NCBI GenBank assembly: GCA_013817465.1
Contig: JACDCP010000009.1
Coordinates: 1-22,564, forward strand
DNA: 22,564 nucleotides
From: Gammaproteobacteria bacterium
GTDB taxonomy: Bacteria; Pseudomonadota; Gammaproteobacteria; Steroidobacterales; JACDCP01
Reading direction: 5' to 3'
Position numbers and translations under genes: made by a program. Of the stretch, positions 15,335 to 21,962 are shown piece after piece (the first letter of the stretch is position 1; every line of letters begins with the position of its first letter). Under the pieces are notes generated by a model. The model was given only the letters and a program-made list of their open reading frames with translations. It searched no databases and had not been told where the DNA came from.

Positions 15335-16636
15335 ATGTCATTCCAATCCCTCGGCCTCTCGGCCGATCTGCTGCGCGCCGTCGCGGCGCAGGGGTATTCC
15401 ACCCCCACGCCAGTGCAACGCGAAGCCATTCCCGCAATTCTCGAGGGACGCGATGTCCTGGCGGGCGCACAGACGGGAACCGGCAAGACCGCCGGCTTCG
15501 CGCTGCCGCTGTTGCAACGGCTTGCCGCCGGCTGCCGGGCGCATGATGACGACGGACGCAAACGTTCGGGCCCGGTCCGGGCGCTCATCCTGACGCCGAC
15601 GCGCGAGCTTGCTGCCCAGGTCGCCGAGAGCGTACGCACGTATGGCAAGTATTTGCCGCTCAAGTGCGCGGTCGTCTACGGCGGTGTGAACATCAATCCT
15701 CAAATCGCGGCGCTGCGCCGCGGCGTGGATATTGTGGTCGCCACGCCCGGCCGGTTGCTGGACCATGTGTCCCAGCGAACCGTAGATCTTTCGCAGCTCG
15801 ATATACTGGTGCTCGACGAGGCGGATCGCATGCTCGACATGGGATTCATCCACGACATCCGCAAGATCCTCGCGCTGTTGCCGCGCCGGCGGCAGAATCT
15901 GCTGTTTTCGGCTACCTTCCCCGACGAGATCAAGACGCTCGCGGGAAGCTTTCTGGTCTCGCCCCAGCTGATTCAGGTCGCCCGTCAAAGCTGCGCTGCC
16001 GAAGGCATTGCGCAGGTCGTGCACCCGGTTGACCGGGAGCGCAAGCGGGAGCTGCTCTCCTGGCTGATCGGTTCGCAGAACTGGCGGCAGGTGCTGGTCT
16101 TCACGCGCACCAAGCACGGCGCCAACCGGCTGGCAAAACAGTTGCAGCAGGACGGCCTCAACGCTGCGGCGATCCACGGCAACAAGAGCCAGGGCGCGCG
16201 CACGAGAGCGCTGGCGGAATTCAAGGACGGCACGGTGCGCGTGCTCGTTGCGACCGATATTGCGGCGCGCGGCCTGGATATCGATCAGCTCCCGCATGTC
16301 GTCAACTTCGAATTGCCACACGTCGCCGAGGACTACGTGCACCGGATCGGGCGCACCGGCCGGGCCGGCAACGAGGGTGAAGCCGTGTCACTGGTCTGTG
16401 TCGACGAAGCCGGCCTGTTGCACGGTATCGAGCGCCTGCTCGGACAGCGGATTGCCCGGTTGGCGATCAGCGGTTACGAGCCGGATCCGTCGATCAAGGC
16501 TGCGCCGATCCTCAACGGTCGTTCCGGCGGCAAGCTGCGAGGGCATGGCGGTTCCCCGCGGCATGCGCGAAACTATGCCTCACCGCGAGGCCGGCCCAGT
16601 CGATCGGGTCATGGAGGATCGCGCGCGCGGGCGTGA
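15335..16636 (+). CDS. rhlE: DEAD-box ATP-dependent RNA helicase, RhlE-type
   Basis: The 433-residue protein shows every superfamily-2 motif: the Q motif (SFQSLGL ... GYSTPTPVQREAIP), AQTGTGKT (motif I), PTRELAAQ (Ia), TPGRLLD (Ib), VLDEADRMLDMGF (II), SATFP (III), VFTRTKHGANRLA (IV), ATDIAARGLDI (V) and HRIGRTGRAG (VI). LDEADRMLDMGFIHDIRKI and the short basic Gly/Arg/Ser tail are typical of RhlE. It unwinds RNA duplexes in ribosome maturation or mRNA turnover. The Shine-Dalgarno is weak (AGGAAC at 15318), so the start rests on the Q-motif position. A small RRM gene follows in the same direction after 115 nt. Confidence 0.92.
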   Translation: MSFQSLGLSADLLRAVAAQGYSTPTPVQREAIPAILEGRDVLAGAQTGTGKTAGFALPLLQRLAAGCRAHDDDGRKRSGPVRALILTPTRELAAQVAESVRTYGKYLPLKCAVVYGGVNINPQIAALRRGVDIVVATPGRLLDHVSQRTVDLSQLDILVLDEADRMLDMGFIHDIRKILALLPRRRQNLLFSATFPDEIKTLAGSFLVSPQLIQVARQSCAAEGIAQVVHPVDRERKRELLSWLIGSQNWRQVLVFTRTKHGANRLAKQLQQDGLNAAAIHGNKSQGARTRALAEFKDGTVRVLVATDIAARGLDIDQLPHVVNFELPHVAEDYVHRIGRTGRAGNEGEAVSLVCVDEAGLLHGIERLLGQRIARLAISGYEPDPSIKAAPILNGRSGGKLRGHGGSPRHARNYASPRGRPSRSGHGGSRARA

Positions 16637-16751
16637 CCGATCAGTCCTGCAATGATTTGGCCGATGTGGCCGATCGCCGACGAGCAATTTGTGGATTTGG
16701 TTGCTCGGCTGCGCTTTCACTACCAAACCACTTTTTCTAATGAGTACGTGT

Positions 16752-17024
16752 ATGAATATCTATGTTGGAAACCTGGCTTACAGCGTGACCGAGGACGATC
16801 TCCGCAATGCATTTGCAGAGTTCGGAACCGTCGCCAGCGCGAGCCTGATCATGGACAAGTTCTCGGGTCAGTCAAAGGGCTTCGGCTTCGTCGAAATGCC
16901 CGACAATTCCGAGGCCGATGCGGCCATCAAGGCGCTCAACGAGAGCCCCCTTGGCGGACGCAACATGAAGGTGAACGAAGCCAAGCCTCGCGAGCAGCGT
17001 CCTGCCCGCGGGTCGAGGTATTGA
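16752..17024 (+). CDS. Small RNA-binding protein with a single RRM domain
   Basis: This 90-residue protein is almost entirely one RRM. RNP2 is IYVGNL at residues 3-8, RNP1 is KGFGFVEM near residue 41, and the basic tail KPREQRPARGSRY follows. It resembles the cyanobacterial and proteobacterial glycine-rich-type RRM proteins, often cold- or stress-induced. The frame is open from 16689, but the domain boundary and family start (MNIYVGNLAY) point to 16752; the ribosome binding site is poor. The 115-nt leader contains a CGAGCAA/TTGCTCG stem (16686-16709) that could be regulatory. Its position after an RhlE-type helicase suggests a shared RNA-metabolism role. Confidence 0.88.
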   Translation: MNIYVGNLAYSVTEDDLRNAFAEFGTVASASLIMDKFSGQSKGFGFVEMPDNSEADAAIKALNESPLGGRNMKVNEAKPREQRPARGSRY

Positions 17025-17053
17025 TGCCTGCTGAGCTTTCGGCCTAGCAGCCT

Positions 17054-17086
17054 ATGGCCCCTCCCCCCGAACGGGGGAGGGGCCAT
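17054..17086. terminator. 14-bp GC hairpin between convergent genes
   Basis: ATGGCCCCTCCCCC pairs perfectly with its complement around a CGAAC loop, 29 nt after the RRM stop and 53 nt past the end of the truncated GlxA gene. No T tract follows on either strand, so it could be a bidirectional terminator or a dispersed palindromic repeat. Confidence 0.5.
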
Positions 17087-17139
17087 GGATCTATCCCCTC
17101 CCTGCCGCGAATACGTGGCGGACGAATTCAACCGGTTCC

Positions 17140-17544
17140 TTACCGGACCCTGGGCTGCTGGCGCTGCAACCAACGGATAAGAGCCGCGTCCTCGCAGGCG
17201 TTTGCGTGACCGATGCCGCCGGAGACCATCAGCGTGTCAATTTTTCTGGCCTGCCGGTAGCTGCGGCGGGCAACCAGCTCCAGCCCGGACGACATCCTGA
17301 CGGGTCCGGCCCGGGCGGCGACGATCTCTACGCTATAGGCGAGCTTCTGCGTCCTGCCTTCGTCGCGCAGCCAGCGCGCCGTCCGCGAAAATACTTCGAG
17401 GGGGCCTGTGATATCGAGGATCTGCGCGTCCGGATACGCCAGCATGACGACCCGATGCGCGGTAGCGCCCGATCGATTCGCCGCTGCGCGTTCCTCACCC
17501 GCCTCTCCGTGGAGGAGGCCGGAGGGAGGGGAAAATCGCTTCAT
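17140..17544 (-). pseudogene. Truncated GlxA-like regulator (N-terminal half of DJ-1/PfpI domain only)
   Basis: The 134-residue product begins like GlxA/AraC-type regulators: HRVVMLAYPDAQILDITGPLEVFSRTARWL, then IDTLMVSGGIGHANACEDAALIRWLQRQQPRVR. It stops there at TAA. Full members are about 320 residues and continue with the nucleophile-elbow Cys segment and a C-terminal AraC helix-turn-helix. Neither is present in the 115 nt up to the next gene. The ATG overlaps the TGA of the exported DJ-1 gene by 4 nt (ATGA), so it was presumably co-translated. It is probably a remnant, although a short standalone product cannot be excluded. Confidence 0.7.
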
Positions 17545-18260
17545 ACCTTCCAGCGCGTACCCGTGTATTCCATGTATTCCGCGGTAGTCTGCGCTACGTT
17601 GCGGCCGAAGTAGCGCTCGACGACGCGCAGCGCCAGATCGATGCCGGACGTCACGCCGCCGGCCGTCGCAATCTGGCGATTCTCGACGAACCGCAGGCCG
17701 CGTTCGAGCTTAACCTGCGGAAACTCCTCCGCGAAGTCATCATAAAATTGATGATGGGTGGTGGCCGAAAGTCCGTCCAGCAGGCCGGCTCTGCCAAGCT
17801 GGAAGGCGCCGGTGCAGACCGACATCGTGACGTCGGTCTCCGGCGCGACCACTGTCAGCCATTCGAGCAGGGTCGGGTCGCCCATCATCGCGGGTACTAT
17901 CACGAGATGCGGCTTCGGGGCATTCTCCACCGTGTAATAGGGAATGATCCGCAGTCCTCCGGTCGCTGTGACCGGCTCGGCGGACGCTGCCACCGTATAA
18001 AGCTCGAATGGACTACGCAGTACGTCCTGAAATACTTCCCAGGGTCCCGTGAAGTCGATCACGGTGGCATGGTGCGCGATTGCGAACGCCGTGCGAATCT
18101 TGCCGCGCGCAGGAGGTTTCAGCGGGTCGCCATTGACGATCGGGCGGGCATCCGCGTCATCTCCGGCCATAGCCGGAGACACTGCGCTCAAGCCCGCTGC
18201 GGCCGGCAGGATACCCAGACCGATCGTGCCCGAGCTACGCAGAAATTCTCGACGTTTCAT
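17541..18260 (-). CDS. Tat-exported DJ-1/PfpI family protein (isonitrile hydratase-like)
   Basis: The ATG at 18260 has GGAGGG upstream and begins a Tat signal, MKRREFLRSSG, with a hydrophobic stretch ending near AMAGDD. The mature part is one DJ-1/PfpI domain: FAIAHHATVIDFTGPWEVF, LVIVPAMMG, and the nucleophile elbow SVCTGAFQLGRAGLL with the conserved Cys, then TTHHQFYDDF and TAGGVTSGIDLAL. This resembles isonitrile hydratase and the sensor half of GlxA regulators, but there is no DNA-binding domain in its 239 residues. Export of such a domain as a folded protein suggests a periplasmic hydrolase or glyoxalase-like enzyme; the substrate is unknown. It is divergent from gntK across 58 nt. Confidence 0.82.
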   Translation of the reverse strand: MKRREFLRSSGTIGLGILPAAAGLSAVSPAMAGDDADARPIVNGDPLKPPARGKIRTAFAIAHHATVIDFTGPWEVFQDVLRSPFELYTVAASAEPVTATGGLRIIPYYTVENAPKPHLVIVPAMMGDPTLLEWLTVVAPETDVTMSVCTGAFQLGRAGLLDGLSATTHHQFYDDFAEEFPQVKLERGLRFVENRQIATAGGVTSGIDLALRVVERYFGRNVAQTTAEYMEYTGTRWKV

Positions 18261-18318
18261 GAAAATCCCTCCAGACTGTGGCAGGAAGCAAGCGTGGCCT
18301 GCGAGACCCTTGTCGGCA

Positions 18319-18882
18319 ATGACAACTACCCCACAAAATCTGCCAGACCCGTCGAGACGTCCGACAGAGCAGAAGCTCATCGTTTTGGTCATGGGCGTCA
18401 GCGGCAGCGGAAAAACGACTATCGGCCGCGCGGTCGCAGAGCGGCTCGATGCGCCGTTCATCGAGGGGGACGATTTCCATCCGAGCGCCAACCGGCGCCG
18501 CCTGCGCGCAGGCATTCCGCTCACGGATGCCGACCGCTGGCCGTGGCTCGATCGCGTGGCCGACGCGGTCGTCCGCGCCCATGGCAGCAATCAGCTCGTC
18601 GTGGCAGCCTGCTCGGCGCTCAAGAAAAGTTATCGCGACCACCTTCGCAACCGGATCGACCACGAAGTCGTCTTTGTTTATCTCCGGGGCAGCTTCGATC
18701 TCATCAGCCGGCGGCTGGAGACGCGCAGCGGGCATTTCATGCCGGCGGACCTGCTGCACAGCCAGTTCAGCGATCTCGAGGAGCCCGATCGCGCAATCGT
18801 TGCCGACGTCGACGCGTCGGTCGAACGGGTCGTGGAACGTATCGTGCTCGAGCTGCGACAGCAGGCTGACGCGCAGCCATAG
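18319..18882 (+). CDS. gntK: Gluconokinase
   Basis: The 187-residue P-loop kinase has VMGVSGSGKTTIGRA (Walker A), FIEGDDFHPSANRRRLRAGIPL-type substrate loop, TDADRWPWLDRVA, VAACSALKKSYRDHLR, FVYLRGSFDLI and GHFMPADLLHSQFSDLEEP. These are the classical GntK signatures. It makes 6-phosphogluconate from gluconate and ATP in the cytoplasm, feeding the pentose phosphate or Entner-Doudoroff path. The ATG at 18319 lacks a Shine-Dalgarno and gives about 20 residues more than typical GntK before the P-loop; the frame is open further upstream, so the start is uncertain. No gluconate transporter or regulator is adjacent. Confidence 0.9.
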   Translation: MTTTPQNLPDPSRRPTEQKLIVLVMGVSGSGKTTIGRAVAERLDAPFIEGDDFHPSANRRRLRAGIPLTDADRWPWLDRVADAVVRAHGSNQLVVAACSALKKSYRDHLRNRIDHEVVFVYLRGSFDLISRRLETRSGHFMPADLLHSQFSDLEEPDRAIVADVDASVERVVERIVLELRQQADAQP

Positions 18883-18893
18883 TAGAAACGCTC

Positions 18894-19442
18894 ATGGCCA
18901 CTGATCGTCGCAATTCGCAACCGGGAAAGCGCGCCGGGGCCGGTCTCGACCGCCTGTTTGAGGGCATCGCGAAGGGTATCTATCTGTTCGCGGCCCTCGC
19001 CCTCGTCGTGCTCGCGGTCTCGACGATCGTGGCGGCTGTCTGGCTCGTGGGCGCGCAGGTACTGAGCGGAGAAAGCAGCATCAACACGGCCCTGAACAGC
19101 ATCGGGCTCATCATACTGAGCGTCGCCGTGGTCAACGTGGCCAAGTTCATTCTCGAGGAGGAGATCCTGCGCGAGCGCGAGCTGAGATCACCGCGCGAAG
19201 TGCGGCTGTCGCTGACCAAGTTCATGACCATCATCATCGTTGCGACCAGCCTGGAAGCCCTGGTGATCGTATTCGAGACCAAGGAAGGAAATGTGCGCGA
19301 GCTCATCTATCCGACGTTCCTGATGGCCGTTGGTGTGCTCGCCCTCGTCGGGCTCGGCCTGTTCCAGTGGTTGAGCCGGCACGCCGGCAGCATTGAGCAG
19401 GCGACGCAGGCGGACGAGGACGAGGCGGAAGCGCAAAGCTGA
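18894..19442 (+). CDS. Conserved four-helix inner-membrane protein, function unknown
   Basis: The 182-residue protein starts 11 nt after gntK and is probably co-transcribed. A basic N-terminus leads to four predicted helices at about residues 28-53, 66-86, 104-125 and 135-158. Between helices 2 and 3 is a charged loop, FILEEEILRERELRSPREVRLS, and another conserved-looking part is FETKEGNVRELIYP. The tail is acidic. The layout loosely recalls PsiE-like membrane proteins, but I cannot assign a family. The Shine-Dalgarno is weak. Confidence 0.7.
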   Translation: MATDRRNSQPGKRAGAGLDRLFEGIAKGIYLFAALALVVLAVSTIVAAVWLVGAQVLSGESSINTALNSIGLIILSVAVVNVAKFILEEEILRERELRSPREVRLSLTKFMTIIIVATSLEALVIVFETKEGNVRELIYPTFLMAVGVLALVGLGLFQWLSRHAGSIEQATQADEDEAEAQS

Positions 19443-19487
19443 AGAGCCGGCAGCGGCTTATACAGCATCCCTGAATGATTCGTCGCA

Positions 19488-19511
19488 GCGCCCCGCTTTC
19501 GCCGGGGTGAC
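19488..19511. repeat. GC hairpin repeat, copy 1
   Basis: The sequence GCGCCCCGCTTTCGCCGGGG, followed by TGAC, resembles the second copy 50 nt away (both have a GCCCCG...CCGGGG stem followed by GTGAC). It looks like a common dispersed palindromic repeat of proteobacteria, placed between convergent genes where it may also terminate transcription. Confidence 0.45.
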
Positions 19512-19546
19512 GAGCCGGAGTTCAGACCATGATTTACTGGATTCCG

Positions 19547-19565
19547 CCCCGGCTTGCGCCGGGGG
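19547..19565. repeat. GC hairpin repeat, copy 2
   Basis: CCCCGGC-TTGC-GCCGGGG forms a perfect 7-bp stem, preceded by CTGGATTCCG and followed by GTGAC. It lies between the plus-strand membrane gene and the convergent cytochrome gene, so a terminator role is plausible even without a T tract. Confidence 0.5.
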
Positions 19566-19597
19566 TGACCGCACCGGAAAGACGAAACCGTAGTCGA

Positions 19598-20746
19598 TCA
19601 GAGTTTCCCGGAGTCCGGAGCCGGCGTCTCCGCGTCCGCATCGGGATCGAGCGACGAGAAATACAGCGCGACGTCGTGCATCTGCTCCGGTTCCAGATTG
19701 CGCGCGACGGCGGTCATGAGCGGAGCATAAGGCGTGCCGCCGCGCCGGCCCGTTTTCCATAGCTCGAGCTGCACCCTCAGATATTCCGCAGGTTGTCCGG
19801 CCAGCGTGGGGAACAAGGGATTACGGGCAACCGCATCGGGACCATGACAGTGCGCACATGCCGGCACGTCCCGGCCCGGAATGCCGCGTGCCGCAATGGC
19901 CTGCCCGCGCCGGCGCGCCGTCTCGTCGGCTTTCGGCAGCGGTGCAGCATCGATATCTTGCATGCGCGCGTATTCTGCGGACGCAGCGCGCATCGCCGCA
20001 TCGCTCAGGGAGGCCGCAACCGGTTGCATGATACCGCTCGCGCGGTCACCCTCCGCGTAGCTCTTCAACGACTCGTAGAGATAGCGTTCGCTTTGCGCGG
20101 CAAGCTTCGGAAAGGCTCCCGCGCCGCGCCCGAGACCATCGCGTCCGTGACAGCGCGCGCACTCCTGCAGGAGTCCGCTGAATGCGCCGCCGAGACCGCG
20201 CAGGCGATCGCCGCCGGTCCAGCCTCGCCCCGCGGCAGTTTCGCCGTAGGCCAGCTTTTCGTACGCCAGGGCATCGAGCTCCGGCAGGCGCAGCAGGAAT
20301 GCAACCATCGACCAGACTTCATCCGGACGCTCCGGTGCCACCCAGGCGGGCATGCCCGTGTATTTGAGGCCGTGTCTCACCATCCAGAACAGCTCGTTCG
20401 GCTTCCATTGCTCGATGATCGGCGGCAGGAACGTTACCGGCGGCGTCATGTGGCGCACGATGGGTGTCCGCGGGTTGCCGGGCTCGCCGTGACAGGGGGC
20501 GCAGCCCGTCGCGTAGTGCGCGGCGCCGCGCAGAATCATACCCGGCTCGTTCAGAGGCGGCACCTCGATGCCGGCCGCGTGCCTCTGCACCGATTGGCGC
20601 ATGGCGAATTGCAGAAACCAGCCCATGCCGGGCCAATGCCCCGAGCTGGCGCCGATATTGACGACGCCGGACCAGATCACCAGCAAACCGCCGACAGTCA
20701 TGACGATGACTATGCCGGCGGCCGCTTTCGCGAGCTGCGATTTCAC
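19598..20746 (-). CDS. Membrane-anchored triheme c-type cytochrome
   Basis: The start is a GTG at 20746 overlapping the ctaG TGA by 4 nt (GTGA); the longer upstream reading is the tail of ctaG in another frame. The protein is 382 residues. Residues about 8-29 form a single N-terminal membrane anchor or signal. Three haem c sites follow: CAPCH (82-86), CARCH (196-200) and CAHCH (297-301), each in its own cytochrome-c-like segment with candidate axial Met residues (for example GMP at 131-133). It would deliver or relay electrons in the periplasm. Coupling to the oxidase genes implies it is the donor for this terminal oxidase or part of its complex, which is inference from context. Confidence 0.88.
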   Translation of the reverse strand: MKSQLAKAAAGIVIVMTVGGLLVIWSGVVNIGASSGHWPGMGWFLQFAMRQSVQRHAAGIEVPPLNEPGMILRGAAHYATGCAPCHGEPGNPRTPIVRHMTPPVTFLPPIIEQWKPNELFWMVRHGLKYTGMPAWVAPERPDEVWSMVAFLLRLPELDALAYEKLAYGETAAGRGWTGGDRLRGLGGAFSGLLQECARCHGRDGLGRGAGAFPKLAAQSERYLYESLKSYAEGDRASGIMQPVAASLSDAAMRAASAEYARMQDIDAAPLPKADETARRRGQAIAARGIPGRDVPACAHCHGPDAVARNPLFPTLAGQPAEYLRVQLELWKTGRRGGTPYAPLMTAVARNLEPEQMHDVALYFSSLDPDADAETPAPDSGKL

Positions 20747-21399
20747 GACATCTCCGCCCGCCGCGTGTGCGCTCCGGCGGAGGCGACGATCGGCGACCGC
20801 AACAGGCCGGCGAGCAGGCACAGTCCGCCGATCAGATAGGCAGCGCCTCCAACGATCAACATGAGCAGCCCGCCCAGATGCTGGTCTTCAAGCGGCGTGA
20901 GACCGGCAAATCCGCCGGCCGCATGCGCATAGAGTGGCCGGCTTGCCAGCGCGAGCAGCGTTCCGAGCAGCGTCATGTGCATGGAGGTGGCGAGCAGGCC
21001 GGCGATGCCCGCTCCGGCCCGACTTGTACGCAGCTCCGGACGGCCGCCGAAGGCCGACAGCCACAGCATCAGACCGGCGAGCAGGAACGAAGCCTGTTCG
21101 GCGATGAGCGCCAACGGCACGTGCCGTGCGGCGTGATGCAATGCCGGCGCATGCCAGGCCCAGACGATGACGAATTCGAGGACGGAAGCGGGGAGAGGCG
21201 CGAACAACGCCGGCCGCCAACGCACGGGATCCCACGCCGACCCTGCGAGTCCGACGGCGATCAGGGGCGCAGCGATCGCGACGACGCAGACATGCATGCT
21301 CATATGCGCGAAAAAGGCGCGCGGCGCCAGGCCCGGCAACGGTCCGAGCCAGGCGGCGGCGAGCACCAGCAGGCCGAGGACCAGTATCCAGCGGCGCAT
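20743..21399 (-). CDS. ctaG: Cytochrome c oxidase assembly factor CtaG (caa3 type)
   Basis: The 218-residue polytopic protein has about six hydrophobic helices and the caa3_CtaG hallmarks: HMSMHVCVVAIAAPLIAVGL, WAWHAPALHHAA, SMHMTLLGTLLAL and LEDQHLGGLLMLI. The conserved His and Met residues in these helices fit a role in metal-centre assembly of haem-copper oxidase. This is the Bacillus/caa3 type of CtaG, not the unrelated Cox11-type protein also called CtaG. Its ATG overlaps the preceding gene's TGA by one base (TGATG), and its own stop overlaps the cytochrome start, so the three are translationally coupled. Confidence 0.87.
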   Translation of the reverse strand: MRRWILVLGLLVLAAAWLGPLPGLAPRAFFAHMSMHVCVVAIAAPLIAVGLAGSAWDPVRWRPALFAPLPASVLEFVIVWAWHAPALHHAARHVPLALIAEQASFLLAGLMLWLSAFGGRPELRTSRAGAGIAGLLATSMHMTLLGTLLALASRPLYAHAAGGFAGLTPLEDQHLGGLLMLIVGGAAYLIGGLCLLAGLLRSPIVASAGAHTRRAEMS

Positions 21400-21773
21400 C
21401 AGCGGCAGTTCTCGAAAAAGACGACGACGACGGCCACATAGATTGTCGCCAAGCCGCTCAGCCCGCTGAGCAGCAACGTAGCCAGGCCGATAAAGCGACG
21501 CCGGTCGCCAACCGTGCTTTCGTCATGTGGCAAGGTTCCTGCAACGCCCATGTGCAGGCGTCGCCAGCCGTACACTGCCGCGGCGACGATACCGACCAGC
21601 GCCACGACGGTGAAGCTCACGACCATTGTGCGGACAGTTCCGAGCCCCGCGTCGATGCTCGCTGCCTTCGCGCAATAGACGGCCGCGAAGACGTAGGACA
21701 GCAGGAAATGCAGGGCCCAGATGCTCGGGCCGACGATCAGAATCCACAAGGTCTCCGGTCTTTGCGCTGCCAT
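21399..21773 (-). CDS. Small oxidase-operon membrane protein, function unknown
   Basis: The 124-residue protein has three predicted membrane helices (about residues 8-32, 45-68, 95-120). The N-terminal stretch LWILIVGPSIWALHFLLSYVFAAVYCAKA is conserved in character; small proteins of this kind are often found beside caa3-type oxidase and ctaG genes. The Trp/His-containing first helix is notable, but no function is known to me. It follows the fused oxidase subunit, from which it is separated by 189 nt containing a REPIN-like element. Confidence 0.7.
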   Translation of the reverse strand: MAAQRPETLWILIVGPSIWALHFLLSYVFAAVYCAKAASIDAGLGTVRTMVVSFTVVALVGIVAAAVYGWRRLHMGVAGTLPHDESTVGDRRRFIGLATLLLSGLSGLATIYVAVVVVFFENCR

Positions 21774-21822
21774 GCCTAGTGCCGTCTGTGCCCGCCATCC
21801 GGCGAGGGAAAATGGGATGGAA

Positions 21823-21906
21823 AAAATGGGGACATTCCTGATTTTGAAATAAGGATGATCGGGTTTGGCGAAGAATGTGTTTCAAAATCAGGAATGTCCC
21901 CATTTT
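21823..21906. repeat. REPIN-like element C
   Basis: This copy has the longest perfect inverted repeat, 28 bp (21822-21849 with 21880-21907). Measured by the shared 24-nt arm its spacer is 36 nt, as in copies A and B, but the spacer sequence is unrelated. It lies inside the oxidase operon between the COX1-COX3 gene and the small membrane gene, where its hairpin could attenuate or stabilise downstream mRNA. Confidence 0.85.
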
Positions 21907-21937
21907 TCCCTGATCGGGCCTGTCGAATGATGCGTTC

Positions 21938-21961
21938 CAGAATCAGGCATGTCTCCATTTT
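21938..21961. repeat. Degenerate single REP arm beside REPIN C
   Basis: AATCAGGCATGTCTCCATTTT matches the right arm of the REPIN family with about two to three changes, in direct orientation to the right arm of copy C, 31 nt away. It abuts the stop codon of the oxidase gene (21963). It may be the remnant of another element. Confidence 0.65.
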
Positions 21962-21962
21962 C

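Noticed and set aside
15338..16342. 334-codon minus-strand ORF
   Set aside because: It is the shadow of the DEAD-box helicase gene.
19793..20839. 348-codon plus-strand ORF
   Set aside because: It is the shadow of the triheme cytochrome gene, which has three CxxCH motifs on the other strand.
8238..21961. CRISPR array from the repeated 24-nt arms
   Set aside because: The repeats are inverted pairs scattered over 13 kb, not direct repeats in a regular array, and no cas genes are present.
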